Below, one piece after another: positions 44,020-52,685 of a stretch of 64,000 nucleotides of DNA. Origin of the DNA: Bacteroidota bacterium (lineage in GTDB: Bacteria > Bacteroidota > Bacteroidia > UBA8524). The stretch covers positions 16,643 to 80,642 of the forward strand of contig WGMZ01000038.1 of NCBI GenBank assembly GCA_016124735.1, written 5' to 3'. Within the stretch, counting starts at the first letter, position 1. Every line of letters begins with the position of its first letter. The translations under genes were made by a program, and so were the position numbers. Under the pieces are notes generated by a model. That model was not told the origin of the DNA. It worked only from the letters and a program-made list of their open reading frames with translations, and made no database searches.

Positions 44020-45057
44020 TTAATACAGGGTATAGCCCTCCAGGTAACGGACATTGTAACGAGGCCTTAAAGTCTTTTCTGGCTTAGGGTTAATGTCGAA
44101 ACAATAACTAGCAAATATCTCGTGAGTTCCTGTATGGGTGTATTGATTGACTTTTGAAAAGGCCGTGAAGTCATAAGAATACCCCACATAGAGGTTCGGT
44201 TGAACATAGTAACCGAGCAAAAGACTCAAGGCATCTCTGCTTCGGATATTGATTCCGCCCACTATTTTGTCGTTCAGCATCGCCCGAACTCCGAGGTCAA
44301 CCTGTGTAGGGGCTCCGAGTGACTTTATCATAATGCTGGGCATGATGGCCAGATTTCCAAAATCATGGCGACTGCCCGCAATCATATATAAGTATCGGCT
44401 TGCAGTAAGGTTAAAGGCAGTTGGAATATTTACCGACGGAGCCGTAATATGAGTCATGGATATACCTGCATAAAATCCATCAAACAAACTTTGATGCGTA
44501 TAATATAATCCGGCACCCATGTCAAACTTCCCTCCACTCACCAAACTACTAGGGATTTTAGGGTCGCCTGACTGTAATGGATTGTATTTTGTACCGTCCA
44601 ATTGAATTTGAATCATTCCAAAATCCGCTCCTATTGCGAGGGTCTGATCCGTTGAGCCATCGGGAAGTTTGCGTCCCATCCGAAACTTATAGGAAAGTGA
44701 CCCGCGAAAATATGTGTCTTTGGTATACCCCAGCTTATCGGTAATAACCTGAAAACCCACTCCTACCTGATTATTCAGAATAGGTGCCGTGATGCTAAAG
44801 CTGTTGGTTGCCGGGTTTACCGGATCGTTCCACTGACCAACACCAGGTTTGTATATTCCATCCTGCGCTTTCTGCCCCAACCATTGCTGATGGGAAAGTC
44901 CGTTGACGCAAATGGCGTCTTTTTCACCAGCCACCGCAGGATTATACGCCAGCTTGTTCAGCATATAGTGCGTATAGTACGGATCCAGCTGTGCAGAAGA
45001 GTGTACAGAGAATAATACAGTGCCCAGAACGATTAGTTTCGTAAAGTTTTTTCGCAT
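44020..45057 (-). CDS. T9SS outer membrane protein PorP/SprF family
   Basis: 345 residues with a signal peptide (MRKNFTKLIVLGTVLFSVHSSAQ), then DPYYTHYMLNKLAYNPAVAGEKDAICVNGLSHQQWLG, the hallmark PorP/SprF start. A beta-barrel of amphipathic strands follows (ADFGMIQIQLDGTKYNPL, GAGLYYTHQSLFDGFYAGISMTHI). PorP/SprF proteins help deliver or anchor T9SS substrates at the surface, including type B CTD proteins such as the one at 12573. It directly precedes gldK. Confidence 0.93.
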   Translation of the reverse strand: MRKNFTKLIVLGTVLFSVHSSAQLDPYYTHYMLNKLAYNPAVAGEKDAICVNGLSHQQWLGQKAQDGIYKPGVGQWNDPVNPATNSFSITAPILNNQVGVGFQVITDKLGYTKDTYFRGSLSYKFRMGRKLPDGSTDQTLAIGADFGMIQIQLDGTKYNPLQSGDPKIPSSLVSGGKFDMGAGLYYTHQSLFDGFYAGISMTHITAPSVNIPTAFNLTASRYLYMIAGSRHDFGNLAIMPSIMIKSLGAPTQVDLGVRAMLNDKIVGGINIRSRDALSLLLGYYVQPNLYVGYSYDFTAFSKVNQYTHTGTHEIFASYCFDINPKPEKTLRPRYNVRYLEGYTLY

Positions 45058-45098
45058 GCAGCGTGAGTTTTAGAGGTTAGTCATTCGCAAATATTAGG

Positions 45099-45112
45099 TA
45101 TTGTTAACAATA
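45099..45112. promoter_or_regulatory. Perfect 14-bp palindrome upstream of porP
   Basis: TATTGTTAACAATA is a perfect palindrome 42 bp upstream of the porP start, just upstream (in the minus direction) of a -7-like AATATTTG (45096-45089). This is a good position for a transcription-factor dimer controlling the T9SS operon. No binding protein is known from the sequence. Confidence 0.5.
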
Positions 45113-45173
45113 TTACAACACAAGTTGTCGAAAAGTTAACGACCATTTTCTCCCCAATATTGCGGGACACCCC

Positions 45174-45920
45174 TTACTTGTTTGCCTGCAGAATGTAATT
45201 CTCCAAGGCCATGGTCATGGAGGGAGCGTCAGAAGTTGGCGCCGGAATGTCCAGTTTCAGGTCTGCTTCATCAATTGCGGCGGCCGTGGAAGTACCCCAG
45301 GCAGCTATTCTGGTATTGTTCTGCTTAAAATCAGGGAAATTCTCGAACAAGGACTTGATATCTGCAGGACTGTAGAACACAATGATATCATAGAATACTT
45401 CTTCCAGATCAGACAAATCAGCGGACACGGTCCGGTATAGAATCGCTTCCTTGAATTTAATTTTATTCTTCGTCAGGAAATCAGGAATGCTGGGCTTACG
45501 GATATCACTGCATGGATAGAGATAATTTTCTCCGGAGTGATTTTTAATGATGGTCAGTAATTCGGACTCAGAACCATTACCATAAAATATCTTACGCTTG
45601 CGCATCACGATATATTTTTGGAGGTAATAGGCCATTCCCTCATTGATACAGAAGTATTTCATTTCTGGTGGCATCTCAATCTTCAGCTCCTCGCAGGCTC
45701 TGAAGAAATGATCCACTGCATTTCGTGAATTAAATATAACTGCCGTATGGTCAAGGAAATTGATTCGTTCTGTTTTCCTGAATTCTTTACCAGGGATTGC
45801 ATCCACCTGAATAAAAGGCCGAAAATCCACTTTCAGGTTCAACTTTTCTGCCAGGTCGTAAAACGGACTTTTGGCTCCCTCTGGTTGCGGTTGGGATACC
45901 AGGATTGTTTTAACTTTCAA
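45174..45920 (-). CDS. hemD: Uroporphyrinogen-III synthase
   Basis: 248 residues. HemD sequences are weakly conserved, but this one has the pattern of the Bacteroidota form: ILVSQPQPEGAKSPFYDLAEK, AVIFNSRNAVDHFFRACEE, YLYPCSDIRKPSIPDFL, EAILYRTVSADL, DIIVFYSPADIKSLFENFP and AAWGTSTAAAIDEADLKLDIPAPTSDAPSM. It closes hydroxymethylbilane to uroporphyrinogen III in haem synthesis. It follows the DUF4271 gene by 23 bp in the same operon. Confidence 0.88.
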   Translation of the reverse strand: MKVKTILVSQPQPEGAKSPFYDLAEKLNLKVDFRPFIQVDAIPGKEFRKTERINFLDHTAVIFNSRNAVDHFFRACEELKIEMPPEMKYFCINEGMAYYLQKYIVMRKRKIFYGNGSESELLTIIKNHSGENYLYPCSDIRKPSIPDFLTKNKIKFKEAILYRTVSADLSDLEEVFYDIIVFYSPADIKSLFENFPDFKQNNTRIAAWGTSTAAAIDEADLKLDIPAPTSDAPSMTMALENYILQANK

Positions 45921-45943
45921 GGCTCTCTTCTCTTTTTATCAGG

Positions 45944-46840
45944 TTAGTATTCCAACAATATATAGACCCATGACCATGGGCCTAATTCCAAGGCGCAAAG
46001 ATATAAAATTAAATAGAACCTTGAATAGGGGAAACTATCGGCTGCTTGTGAAAGGGAGCGCAGTATTTTCAATAAGGTAATGAAGGCGATGGAAATGAAA
46101 ACCGTCCACAAGGTCTGATTCAGATCCGGAACCCACTGATTTAACATCAAGGTTAAAAAGGCCGGAATGGATAATGCCGCCAGAAAAAAATTAAGAAAAA
46201 CACTTGTATAAATGGAGGTAGCCACATAATACCGGGCCTCAAATATTCGACCGACTATACTTGCCAATACAAAACGGGCAACGATGAAAAAGAAGATGAA
46301 TAGTCCAATCAGCAGGTAATCCGCAAATGGATAATCTGTCATTTCTCTCCCTAAACTCCATTGAATCCACTGAGCGGGAAGCGCATACATCAACGAGGTA
46401 ATGAGGCTAATCAGTATCGATATACTGCTGATTTCAGAGTTTTGGTCTTCCAACACTTCCTCCAGCAATTTTGGTTTGAGGAAAGAACGGAAATACATGA
46501 CAATCACCCCCGGGCTGAGCAGACGCACCAAACCAATGAATGTCATCAAACTAAGAATAACACTATAGCGCCATGTGTTAGAAAGATGTTTTCTTATTAC
46601 CGGCTCCCCCAATCGGTCCAGGTAGGGTTCCATAGGCAGGAAAACCGATTCCTGATGGAAGAAATGCCGCGCTTGAAACGAATCATTGGCCAGAGTATCC
46701 CGATAAAATGGCTTCTTTTGCCAGGACGATTTATATGAAATGCCTGTATCTGCCAGTCCGGGCGACAGCAACATGCTGTCCTGCCCCGACACGAGGGTAT
46801 TCCAGGCCAGCAAGAATACAAGCAAAGTAAATCGGTTCAT
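45944..46840 (-). CDS. DUF4271 domain membrane protein
   Basis: 298 residues. After a probable signal peptide (MNRFTLLVFLLAWNTLVSGQ) and a periplasmic stretch with FHQESVFLPMEPYLDRLGEPVIR come five or six membrane helices spread from residue ~95 to the end, the DUF4271 layout of Bacteroidota. It is in one operon with hemD and only one gene away from porP. Function unknown. The promoter face overlaps that of hemW. Confidence 0.85.
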   Translation of the reverse strand: MNRFTLLVFLLAWNTLVSGQDSMLLSPGLADTGISYKSSWQKKPFYRDTLANDSFQARHFFHQESVFLPMEPYLDRLGEPVIRKHLSNTWRYSVILSLMTFIGLVRLLSPGVIVMYFRSFLKPKLLEEVLEDQNSEISSISILISLITSLMYALPAQWIQWSLGREMTDYPFADYLLIGLFIFFFIVARFVLASIVGRIFEARYYVATSIYTSVFLNFFLAALSIPAFLTLMLNQWVPDLNQTLWTVFISIAFITLLKILRSLSQAADSFPYSRFYLILYLCALELGPWSWVYILLEY

Positions 46841-46844
46841 TCGT

Positions 46845-46863
46845 TAAATTTGCCCCAAAGATA
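46845..46863. promoter_or_regulatory. Overlapping divergent -7 elements for hemW and the DUF4271-hemD operon
   Basis: On plus, TAAATTTG (46845-46852) precedes hemW. On minus, TATCTTTG (46863-46856) precedes the DUF4271 gene (start 46840). Both match TAnnTTTG, and they sit face to face within 19 bp, so RNA polymerase cannot use both at once. Confidence 0.55.
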
Positions 46864-46869
46864 TTGGCT

Positions 46870-48009
46870 TTGTCAGGAATTTATTTTCATATCCCATTTT
46901 GCAGCAAAGCCTGTGCGTATTGCGACTTTCACTTTTCAACATCATTGAAGCTGAAAAGTGAGGTTCTTTCTGCCATGAAGGCTGAGCTGGAGCACCGTTT
47001 GGCCCATTGCAATTGGCAATCCATTCAGAGTATCTATTTTGGAGGTGGTACTCCCAGTCTTCTCAATGCTTCAGAGATAGATGATCTTCTAAAACCCATA
47101 TGGAAGCGTTTCGGAAAGGAAATTCAGGAATTCACGCTCGAAGCCAATCCTGATGATCTCAGTCCGGAAAAACTTCATGCCCTTCGAAAGATTGGTGTAA
47201 ACCGCTTGAGCATCGGAATTCAATCCTTCTTCCAGGAAGATTTGGAATGGATGAACCGAAGCCACAATGCAGAACAAGCAGAACAATGTTTGAGGGACGC
47301 CAAACAGGCCGGGTTTAAGTCATTCAATACAGACCTGATATTCGGTTACCCTTTACTAAGCGACGCGAAACTTCATCAAAATCTGGAGAAGATGATAGCC
47401 TTTGGTGTCAATCATCTGTCTACTTATAGCATGACTGTAGAACCGGGTACAGCCCTCGATTTCGCCATTCGGGAAAAAGGACAGGAAGCCATGGAAGAAG
47501 GGCAAGCGGAAAATCAATACCGCTATATCATGAAGTTTCTGAAAGAACGCGGATGGAATCATTACGAAGTCAGTAATTTTTGCAAGGTGGGAAATCCATC
47601 TTTGCATAACTCCTCGTATTGGAGTGGTCGGCCATACCTGGGAATCGGTCCATCCGCCCATGGTTACGACGGAAAGGAAAGGTATTGGAATGTAGCGAAC
47701 AATGCGGCGTATGTGAGGCAGATGAACGATAACATTCTTCCCGAAGAAAGGGAATCTTTGCGCCCTTCCGACCAATACAATGAATTTCTGATGACACGTT
47801 TGCGCACCTCCGGAGGTATTTCACGAGATGAAATGGGACAATTCTTTCGTCCTCAAATGTTTGATGACCTTAAAAAACAACTGGAGCAAGCGGAGATGGA
47901 AAAGTACTTTGTTCTGTCCAAGGATCTGGTTCATATGAACGAAGAAGGATTCCTGATTGCCGATCATCTGATTTCAGAATTGTTCATAGTGCCGGAGGAT
48001 AAGTTCTAG
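46870..48009 (+). CDS. hemW: HemW-like radical SAM protein (coproporphyrinogen III oxidase-like), TTG start
   Basis: 379 residues if started at the TTG at 46870, giving (M)SGIYFHIPFCSKACAYCDF, the usual HemW start; TTG 46864 adds two residues. No ATG is possible without losing the cluster motif. CxxxCxxC (CSKACAYC) binds the radical SAM cluster. YFGGGTPSLL, TLEANPDDLSPEKL and LSIGIQSFFQEDLEWMNRSH are typical. HemW proteins mostly act as haem chaperones rather than oxidases. It is divergent from the hemD operon, in keeping with a haem role. Confidence 0.92.
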   Translation: MSGIYFHIPFCSKACAYCDFHFSTSLKLKSEVLSAMKAELEHRLAHCNWQSIQSIYFGGGTPSLLNASEIDDLLKPIWKRFGKEIQEFTLEANPDDLSPEKLHALRKIGVNRLSIGIQSFFQEDLEWMNRSHNAEQAEQCLRDAKQAGFKSFNTDLIFGYPLLSDAKLHQNLEKMIAFGVNHLSTYSMTVEPGTALDFAIREKGQEAMEEGQAENQYRYIMKFLKERGWNHYEVSNFCKVGNPSLHNSSYWSGRPYLGIGPSAHGYDGKERYWNVANNAAYVRQMNDNILPEERESLRPSDQYNEFLMTRLRTSGGISRDEMGQFFRPQMFDDLKKQLEQAEMEKYFVLSKDLVHMNEEGFLIADHLISELFIVPEDKF

Positions 48010-48222
48010 ACTAAGAAATTGTCAAGTGCTTACAGCTTGAAGTCAACAATTCTGTCATTTAGCGATGGTCGTAACCCTGAATTAATAAGCTAAACGCCGG
48101 GTTGGCACACCATGCTTTATTTCAGATTAACACACCCTGCAATGTATGCCTATCTGTCTTTAAGCATAAAAAAAGCCGGAACAATGTCCGGCCTATCGTT
48201 TTTTCTTAAATGAGCTCTCTGT
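48010..48222. other. Intergenic gap after hemW with the nfu terminator
   Basis: 213 bp between convergent hemW and nfu. No ORF is convincing. A minus-strand terminator with stem GCCGGA / TCCGGC is at 48173-48194, followed on minus by TTTTTTT; it ends the nfu transcript. Nothing else stands out. Confidence 0.6.
48173..48194 (-). terminator. Terminator after the nfu gene
   Basis: GCCGGACATTGTTCCGGC on the minus strand, followed by a run of seven T. Confidence 0.8.
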
Positions 48223-48795
48223 TTATTCTGCCTCTGCTTCAACGGCTTCCACTTCAGGGACCATTCGTTTCAGGAGGTTTTCAATTCCTGCTTTCAAAGT
48301 AATGGTAGATGAAGGACAACCGCTGCAAGCGCCTTTCAACACAACCTTCACAACACCTTCATCAAAGCTTTTAAAGCTGATTGCTCCTCCATCCATTTCT
48401 ACGGCAGGCTTTACATGCATATCCAGAAGTTCTTTAATCTTCTGTTCCACCTCAGACACTTCTTCGTGACTGAGTTTCTCTTCTCTCGGATTGACGATCG
48501 GTGCATTGCTCTCCAGATAAGTTTTTACAAACTCCCGAAGTTCTTGCATGATATCGCTCCAATCGTAAGTGGAAAGCTTCGTTACCGTTACAAAATTATT
48601 CATGATGAATACCGCATTCACATAAGGTTTTTCAAAAAGCGCAGTAGCCATTGGAGAGCGCAGTGCAGCTTCTCTGGATTGGAAATCGGCACTGTCATTG
48701 GGAAGAATCATGAGGTTCGCCACAAATTTCATGGTCTCCGGATTCGGAGTTGCTTCCGCATATATATTAACAAGTTCTTGTTTTGTAGGCTCCAT
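48223..48795 (-). CDS. NifU/Nfu-type iron-sulfur cluster scaffold protein
   Basis: 190 residues with an N-terminal Nfu_N domain (YAEATPNPETMKFVANLMILP, SPMATALFEKPYVNAVFIMNNFVTVTK) and a C-terminal NifU domain with CxxC (VLKGACSGCPSSTITLKAGIE). It can hold and transfer 4Fe-4S clusters to apo-proteins. It is divergent from hscA, the Hsp70 of Fe-S assembly, with both promoters in a 113-bp gap: minus-strand -7 element TACCTTTG at 48822-48815. Confidence 0.93.
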   Translation of the reverse strand: MEPTKQELVNIYAEATPNPETMKFVANLMILPNDSADFQSREAALRSPMATALFEKPYVNAVFIMNNFVTVTKLSTYDWSDIMQELREFVKTYLESNAPIVNPREEKLSHEEVSEVEQKIKELLDMHVKPAVEMDGGAISFKSFDEGVVKVVLKGACSGCPSSTITLKAGIENLLKRMVPEVEAVEAEAE

Positions 48796-48814
48796 ATTAT
48801 TTAGAATCGTTCTA

Positions 48815-48885
48815 CAAAGGTAACAAAATTCCTGCCGTAAATCAGGTTTCTATTCCGGCCCTTCTTTTTTATTTCCCTAGCTTTG
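48815..48885. promoter_or_regulatory. Divergent promoters for nfu and hscA
   Basis: Minus-strand TACCTTTG (48822-48815) lies 20 nt before the nfu start. Plus-strand TAGCTTTG (48878-48885) lies 23 nt before the hscA start. Both are exact TAnnTTTG matches. Confidence 0.55.
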
Positions 48886-48908
48886 CGGGCGCAATTTCAA
48901 AGAGTGTT

Positions 48909-50774
48909 ATGGCAAAGATTTCCATTAATTTAAAATCCGGAAACCTGCAGAAAGAAGAGCCCATTGTTGGGATAGATTTAGGGACAACCAATTCTTTGGT
49001 TGCAATCATTGATCAGGAAACAGGTAAAGCGAAAGCTTTGAAAGGAAAAGCACAGTCGGTGATTGTTCCATCGCTGCTTCATTTTGGGGATGCAGAACAA
49101 GTTATTGTTGGGCAGGCCGCCCGGGACTTTTTAGTGGACGCCCCGGAAAGAACTGTGTATTCAGTCAAAAGGCTGATGGGCAAATCGTACAATGATGTAA
49201 GCGACAACGAGAATTATTTCAGCTATAAAATTATCGACCAGGATCAGGATGCCTTGGTGAAAATTCGCATGGGAGATCGTTTCTATTCTCCAATTGAACT
49301 TTCATCCTTTATCCTCAAAGAATTGAAATACCGTGCCGAGCAGGAATTGGGGACAGAAGTCAGAAAGGCAGTGATTACCGTACCCGCCTATTTCAACGAC
49401 GCTCAAAGGCAGGCAACCCGAGATGCCGGAAAATTGGCCGGTTTAGAAGTACTTCGTATAGTGAATGAGCCCACTGCGGCAAGTCTGGCTTATGGCATTG
49501 GATTGGATAAAGAAGCGACCAAACATGTGGCTGTATATGATTTGGGTGGCGGAACATTCGACGTATCCATTTTACGCATCAGCCAGGGAATTTTTGAAGT
49601 GCTTTCGACGCATGGCGACACCTACCTGGGCGGAGACGATTTTGACCGAGCTATTTGTGATTTCTGGAGAGAAAAATACCAATTACCTGCCCTGACCGGC
49701 GGACAAATACAGCTTCTGCGGCTCATGGCAGAAGATGCGAAGAAAACTCTGAGTAGTGAATCAAACTATTCAGCTATACTGTCATTCGACGGTAATGATT
49801 GGACCCTTGAATTGAGTTTCGATGAATTAAGCTCTTGTGTCGAGCCGGTATTGCATAGAACGAAAGCGGCCTGTGAATTAGCGCTCAAAGACTCGGGCCT
49901 CCAATTGGGGGAATTAGATGAGGTGGTTTTGGTTGGAGGGTCTACCCGATCCAAGGTGGTTAAAGATGCCGTCAAAACATATTTCCCCGGAATCCATATC
50001 AACGATATGTTGAATCCGGATGAAGTAGTGGCATTGGGTGCAGCCGTAGAAGCAGACATTCTTGCCGGTAACCGTAAAGATTTGTTGTTGCTCGATGTTA
50101 CGCCCTTGTCACTTGGAATTGAAACCCTCGGAGGATTGATGGATGTGATTATTCCCAGAAATAGCAAGGTACCCAGCAAGGTGGGGAAAAGTTATACTAC
50201 CTCTGTCGATGGACAAGTCAATCTTAAAATCAGTGTCTACCAGGGTGAACGGGAGCTTGTGGGTGAAAACCGCAAACTGGCTGAATTTATTCTATCGGGC
50301 ATACCTGCAATGCCTGCAGGCTTCCCGAAAATACAAGTGAATTTCATACTCAATGCAGACGGCATTTTAAAAGTCGAAGCATTAGAAGAGCGTTCCGTTG
50401 TTAAAACGGACATTGAAGTGAAACCTCAATATGGATTGACCGATGAGGAAGTGGAGGAAATGCTTTTGTCATCTCTTAAAAATGCGGAAAGCGATGTACA
50501 AACACGCATGATTTTAGAGGCAAAAAACGAGGCCAATCAAATCATCTATCTGACGGAAAGATTCCTTGAAAAGAATGCGGCTTTGCTTAGTGACAAGGAG
50601 ATTCAGCGTAGTTCATTGCTGGTAAATGATTTAAAAAATTCTCTCGAAAGCAACGATAAAGATATAATATTGAGTCTTATTGATGAGTTAAATGCATATA
50701 CAAGACCATTTGCCGAAAGGCTGATGGACTTGAGCATTTCCCAAGCTCTCAAAGGAAAAAGTCTTGAAACGTAA
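48909..50774 (+). CDS. hscA: Hsp70-family chaperone HscA (Fe-S assembly)
   Basis: 621 residues. Hsp70 ATPase motifs are VGIDLGTTNSLVAII, VYDLGGGTFDVSIL and VVLVGGSTRSKVV. The substrate-binding domain begins near residue 390 and is shorter than in DnaK. The N-terminal extension MAKISINLKSGNLQKEEPI is typical for Bacteroidota HscA. Divergent position next to the Nfu scaffold supports HscA over DnaK. It assists release of Fe-S clusters from scaffold proteins. The stop overlaps the next gene. Confidence 0.9.
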   Translation: MAKISINLKSGNLQKEEPIVGIDLGTTNSLVAIIDQETGKAKALKGKAQSVIVPSLLHFGDAEQVIVGQAARDFLVDAPERTVYSVKRLMGKSYNDVSDNENYFSYKIIDQDQDALVKIRMGDRFYSPIELSSFILKELKYRAEQELGTEVRKAVITVPAYFNDAQRQATRDAGKLAGLEVLRIVNEPTAASLAYGIGLDKEATKHVAVYDLGGGTFDVSILRISQGIFEVLSTHGDTYLGGDDFDRAICDFWREKYQLPALTGGQIQLLRLMAEDAKKTLSSESNYSAILSFDGNDWTLELSFDELSSCVEPVLHRTKAACELALKDSGLQLGELDEVVLVGGSTRSKVVKDAVKTYFPGIHINDMLNPDEVVALGAAVEADILAGNRKDLLLLDVTPLSLGIETLGGLMDVIIPRNSKVPSKVGKSYTTSVDGQVNLKISVYQGERELVGENRKLAEFILSGIPAMPAGFPKIQVNFILNADGILKVEALEERSVVKTDIEVKPQYGLTDEEVEEMLLSSLKNAESDVQTRMILEAKNEANQIIYLTERFLEKNAALLSDKEIQRSSLLVNDLKNSLESNDKDIILSLIDELNAYTRPFAERLMDLSISQALKGKSLET

Positions 50775-51468
50775 ACTAGTACTTCTCACGTTATTTTGTC
50801 TTCTGTTCAGCGGATTGTCTGCACAGCAGTACCGCAGAGACGAAGAAAGCGATCCCGACAAAAGGCCTCAAAAGCTGGGGGTTCGTATTGGCTTTGGCGA
50901 CTACTGGCTAAAAGCCCCTGAAATGCGCAAAGGACAAGCTCAACTTGGAGTAGAAGGTGCTATTTATTACCGCATGGCCTTTGGCAAACGCTTCGATCTG
51001 AATCTGGAACTGGGTGCCTGTTACCGGGGCAGCAAATTCCCCTGGAGTAGTGCAGATACCGGTGAGTATTATACTCGGTTGGGTTTGTTTTACATGGAGA
51101 TGCCTTTGTTGGGAATGATCTCTCTGGACAAGGCGAAAAAACATATTCTCCTGTTCGGGCCGGATGTATCCTATTTGGTTAAACCTGCACTGTTTATCCG
51201 CAACGGTTATTATCCGGATTTTACGCAGATGCCTCTGAAAAAATGGGAATTGAGCGCCTGTATTGGATACATGATCAGTACGGAATACGTTGGGATATAC
51301 ATTGGGTACAAACACGGGATTACCAATATTGCCGGTAACTTTACCGGCACAGATTACCCACGCGATTCCGGCAATGCTGCTCCCCGCAGCCTTCAAGAGG
51401 TGAGTCCGCCCATGGCCAACATTAAATCCATCTTTAACCGAACTTTTGAAATAAGCCTGTATTTCTAA
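50764..51468 (+). CDS. Small outer-membrane barrel-like protein with TTG start
   Basis: 234 residues from the TTG at 50764, which overlaps the hscA stop; no ATG fits, and this start gives a signal peptide (MKRKLVLLTLFCLLFSGLSAQ). The mature protein has alternating beta-strands and ends in an aromatic residue (FEISLYF), as outer membrane barrels do: KLGVRIGFGDYWLKA, FDLNLELGACYRGS and WELSACIGYMISTEYVGIYIGYKHG. It is translationally coupled to hscA and immediately followed by an OmpA-family gene. Role unknown. Confidence 0.75.
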   Translation: MKRKLVLLTLFCLLFSGLSAQQYRRDEESDPDKRPQKLGVRIGFGDYWLKAPEMRKGQAQLGVEGAIYYRMAFGKRFDLNLELGACYRGSKFPWSSADTGEYYTRLGLFYMEMPLLGMISLDKAKKHILLFGPDVSYLVKPALFIRNGYYPDFTQMPLKKWELSACIGYMISTEYVGIYIGYKHGITNIAGNFTGTDYPRDSGNAAPRSLQEVSPPMANIKSIFNRTFEISLYF

Positions 51469-52685
51469 TGCGCTTATTCAGCGGGCTAATTCTTCTTCTT
51501 CCTTTATTAAGTCTTGGCCAGAGTTTTCTGCCCAATACTGATTTTTCGAACCTGAATATTTGTTGCGAATACCGGGTAAGCTGCGCTCCCATGGGCTGGT
51601 GGACTACTTCCGGTGGAACCTTTAATTTCAAGCGGCTTCAATACGACAAATACAAACGCCCCATTCCCATGCCTGCTTATATTAAGATGATGGGCAAAAA
51701 GGAGTTCAACGAACGCAGCTATATCCAGGGACCATTGCTTTGTCCGTTAGAAGCCGGCAAAGAATACATTCTGAGCATCGAATACAGCTTTCCGGATCAG
51801 ATTTTTCAAGAACTTGGGGTCTACTTCTCGGATAGTTTTATACACGTTCCCAGAAAAGTCTTTTACCAGGTAGATAGCCTGACGGGAAGTTTTCGAAAAT
51901 TTGAGATTGACAGCTTATTGGACCGGGAGCCACAAGTGCTCTTCACATTGAATAAAGGCTGGATTCGTTCGGGAATCTACAAGGCAGAGATACATTATCG
52001 TGCAAGGGGAAACGAACGTTTCCTGGTGCTTGGGAATTTTTATTCAGATGATCAGAGTTTACCACAAAAGGGCCCATTCAATAAGAACGATGGAAAGCAA
52101 GACTTGCTGGCCATTCATTCTATCAATCTGCAGGCAGTATCTGGTGTGAAATGCAATTGTCAGGATCAATTGAAAATTCTGGAAACCTTGAACAGACGCC
52201 ACAGTTTTTATGGTGCATGTCGCGATAGCCTGCCCAGAAATATGAATCAACTTTTTTCGATGATTCCGCAATGGTTCGCTCGTCAATCTTCTCCTGACAC
52301 TTCAGAGAAACTCCGGAGTTTGCAACTGAATCAGGCTTACCGTATTCACAATATTTATTTCGATTTCGACCTTAGCATACTGAAACCTACAAGCTTTCCG
52401 GCTCTTGATTCACTCGCAACAGTGCTTTTGCCGATGGAAGTATTAATTGAAATAACCGGGCATACCGATTCGCTTGGGGAAGCCGCTTATAACGACAGTC
52501 TTTCCCTGCACCGGGCTCAATCCGTAAAAGAATACCTCATCCAAAAAGGCATAGCAGCGAAAAGAATCACCGCGATTGGTATGGGTAGTCGTTTACCCAT
52601 ATCATCCAATAGCAATGAAAATGGGCGGCAGATGAATCGACGGGTGGAATTTATTCTTCGCGAGGTTTCAGCGCATACACACTGA
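51468..52685 (+). CDS. OmpA-family peptidoglycan-binding outer membrane protein
   Basis: 405 residues, with the start sharing one base with the previous stop. It has a signal peptide (MRLFSGLILLLPLLSLGQ), then a beta-rich domain of about 230 residues containing CCEYRVSCAPMGWWTTSGGT, similar to the jelly-roll-like region before OmpA domains in Bacteroidota. The C-terminal OmpA domain (IYFDFDLSILKPTSFPALDSL, EITGHTDSLGEAAYNDSLSLHRAQSVKEYL, GRQMNRRVEFIL) binds peptidoglycan. It overlaps the convergent glycosyltransferase gene by 35 bp. Confidence 0.9.
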   Translation: MRLFSGLILLLPLLSLGQSFLPNTDFSNLNICCEYRVSCAPMGWWTTSGGTFNFKRLQYDKYKRPIPMPAYIKMMGKKEFNERSYIQGPLLCPLEAGKEYILSIEYSFPDQIFQELGVYFSDSFIHVPRKVFYQVDSLTGSFRKFEIDSLLDREPQVLFTLNKGWIRSGIYKAEIHYRARGNERFLVLGNFYSDDQSLPQKGPFNKNDGKQDLLAIHSINLQAVSGVKCNCQDQLKILETLNRRHSFYGACRDSLPRNMNQLFSMIPQWFARQSSPDTSEKLRSLQLNQAYRIHNIYFDFDLSILKPTSFPALDSLATVLLPMEVLIEITGHTDSLGEAAYNDSLSLHRAQSVKEYLIQKGIAAKRITAIGMGSRLPISSNSNENGRQMNRRVEFILREVSAHTH

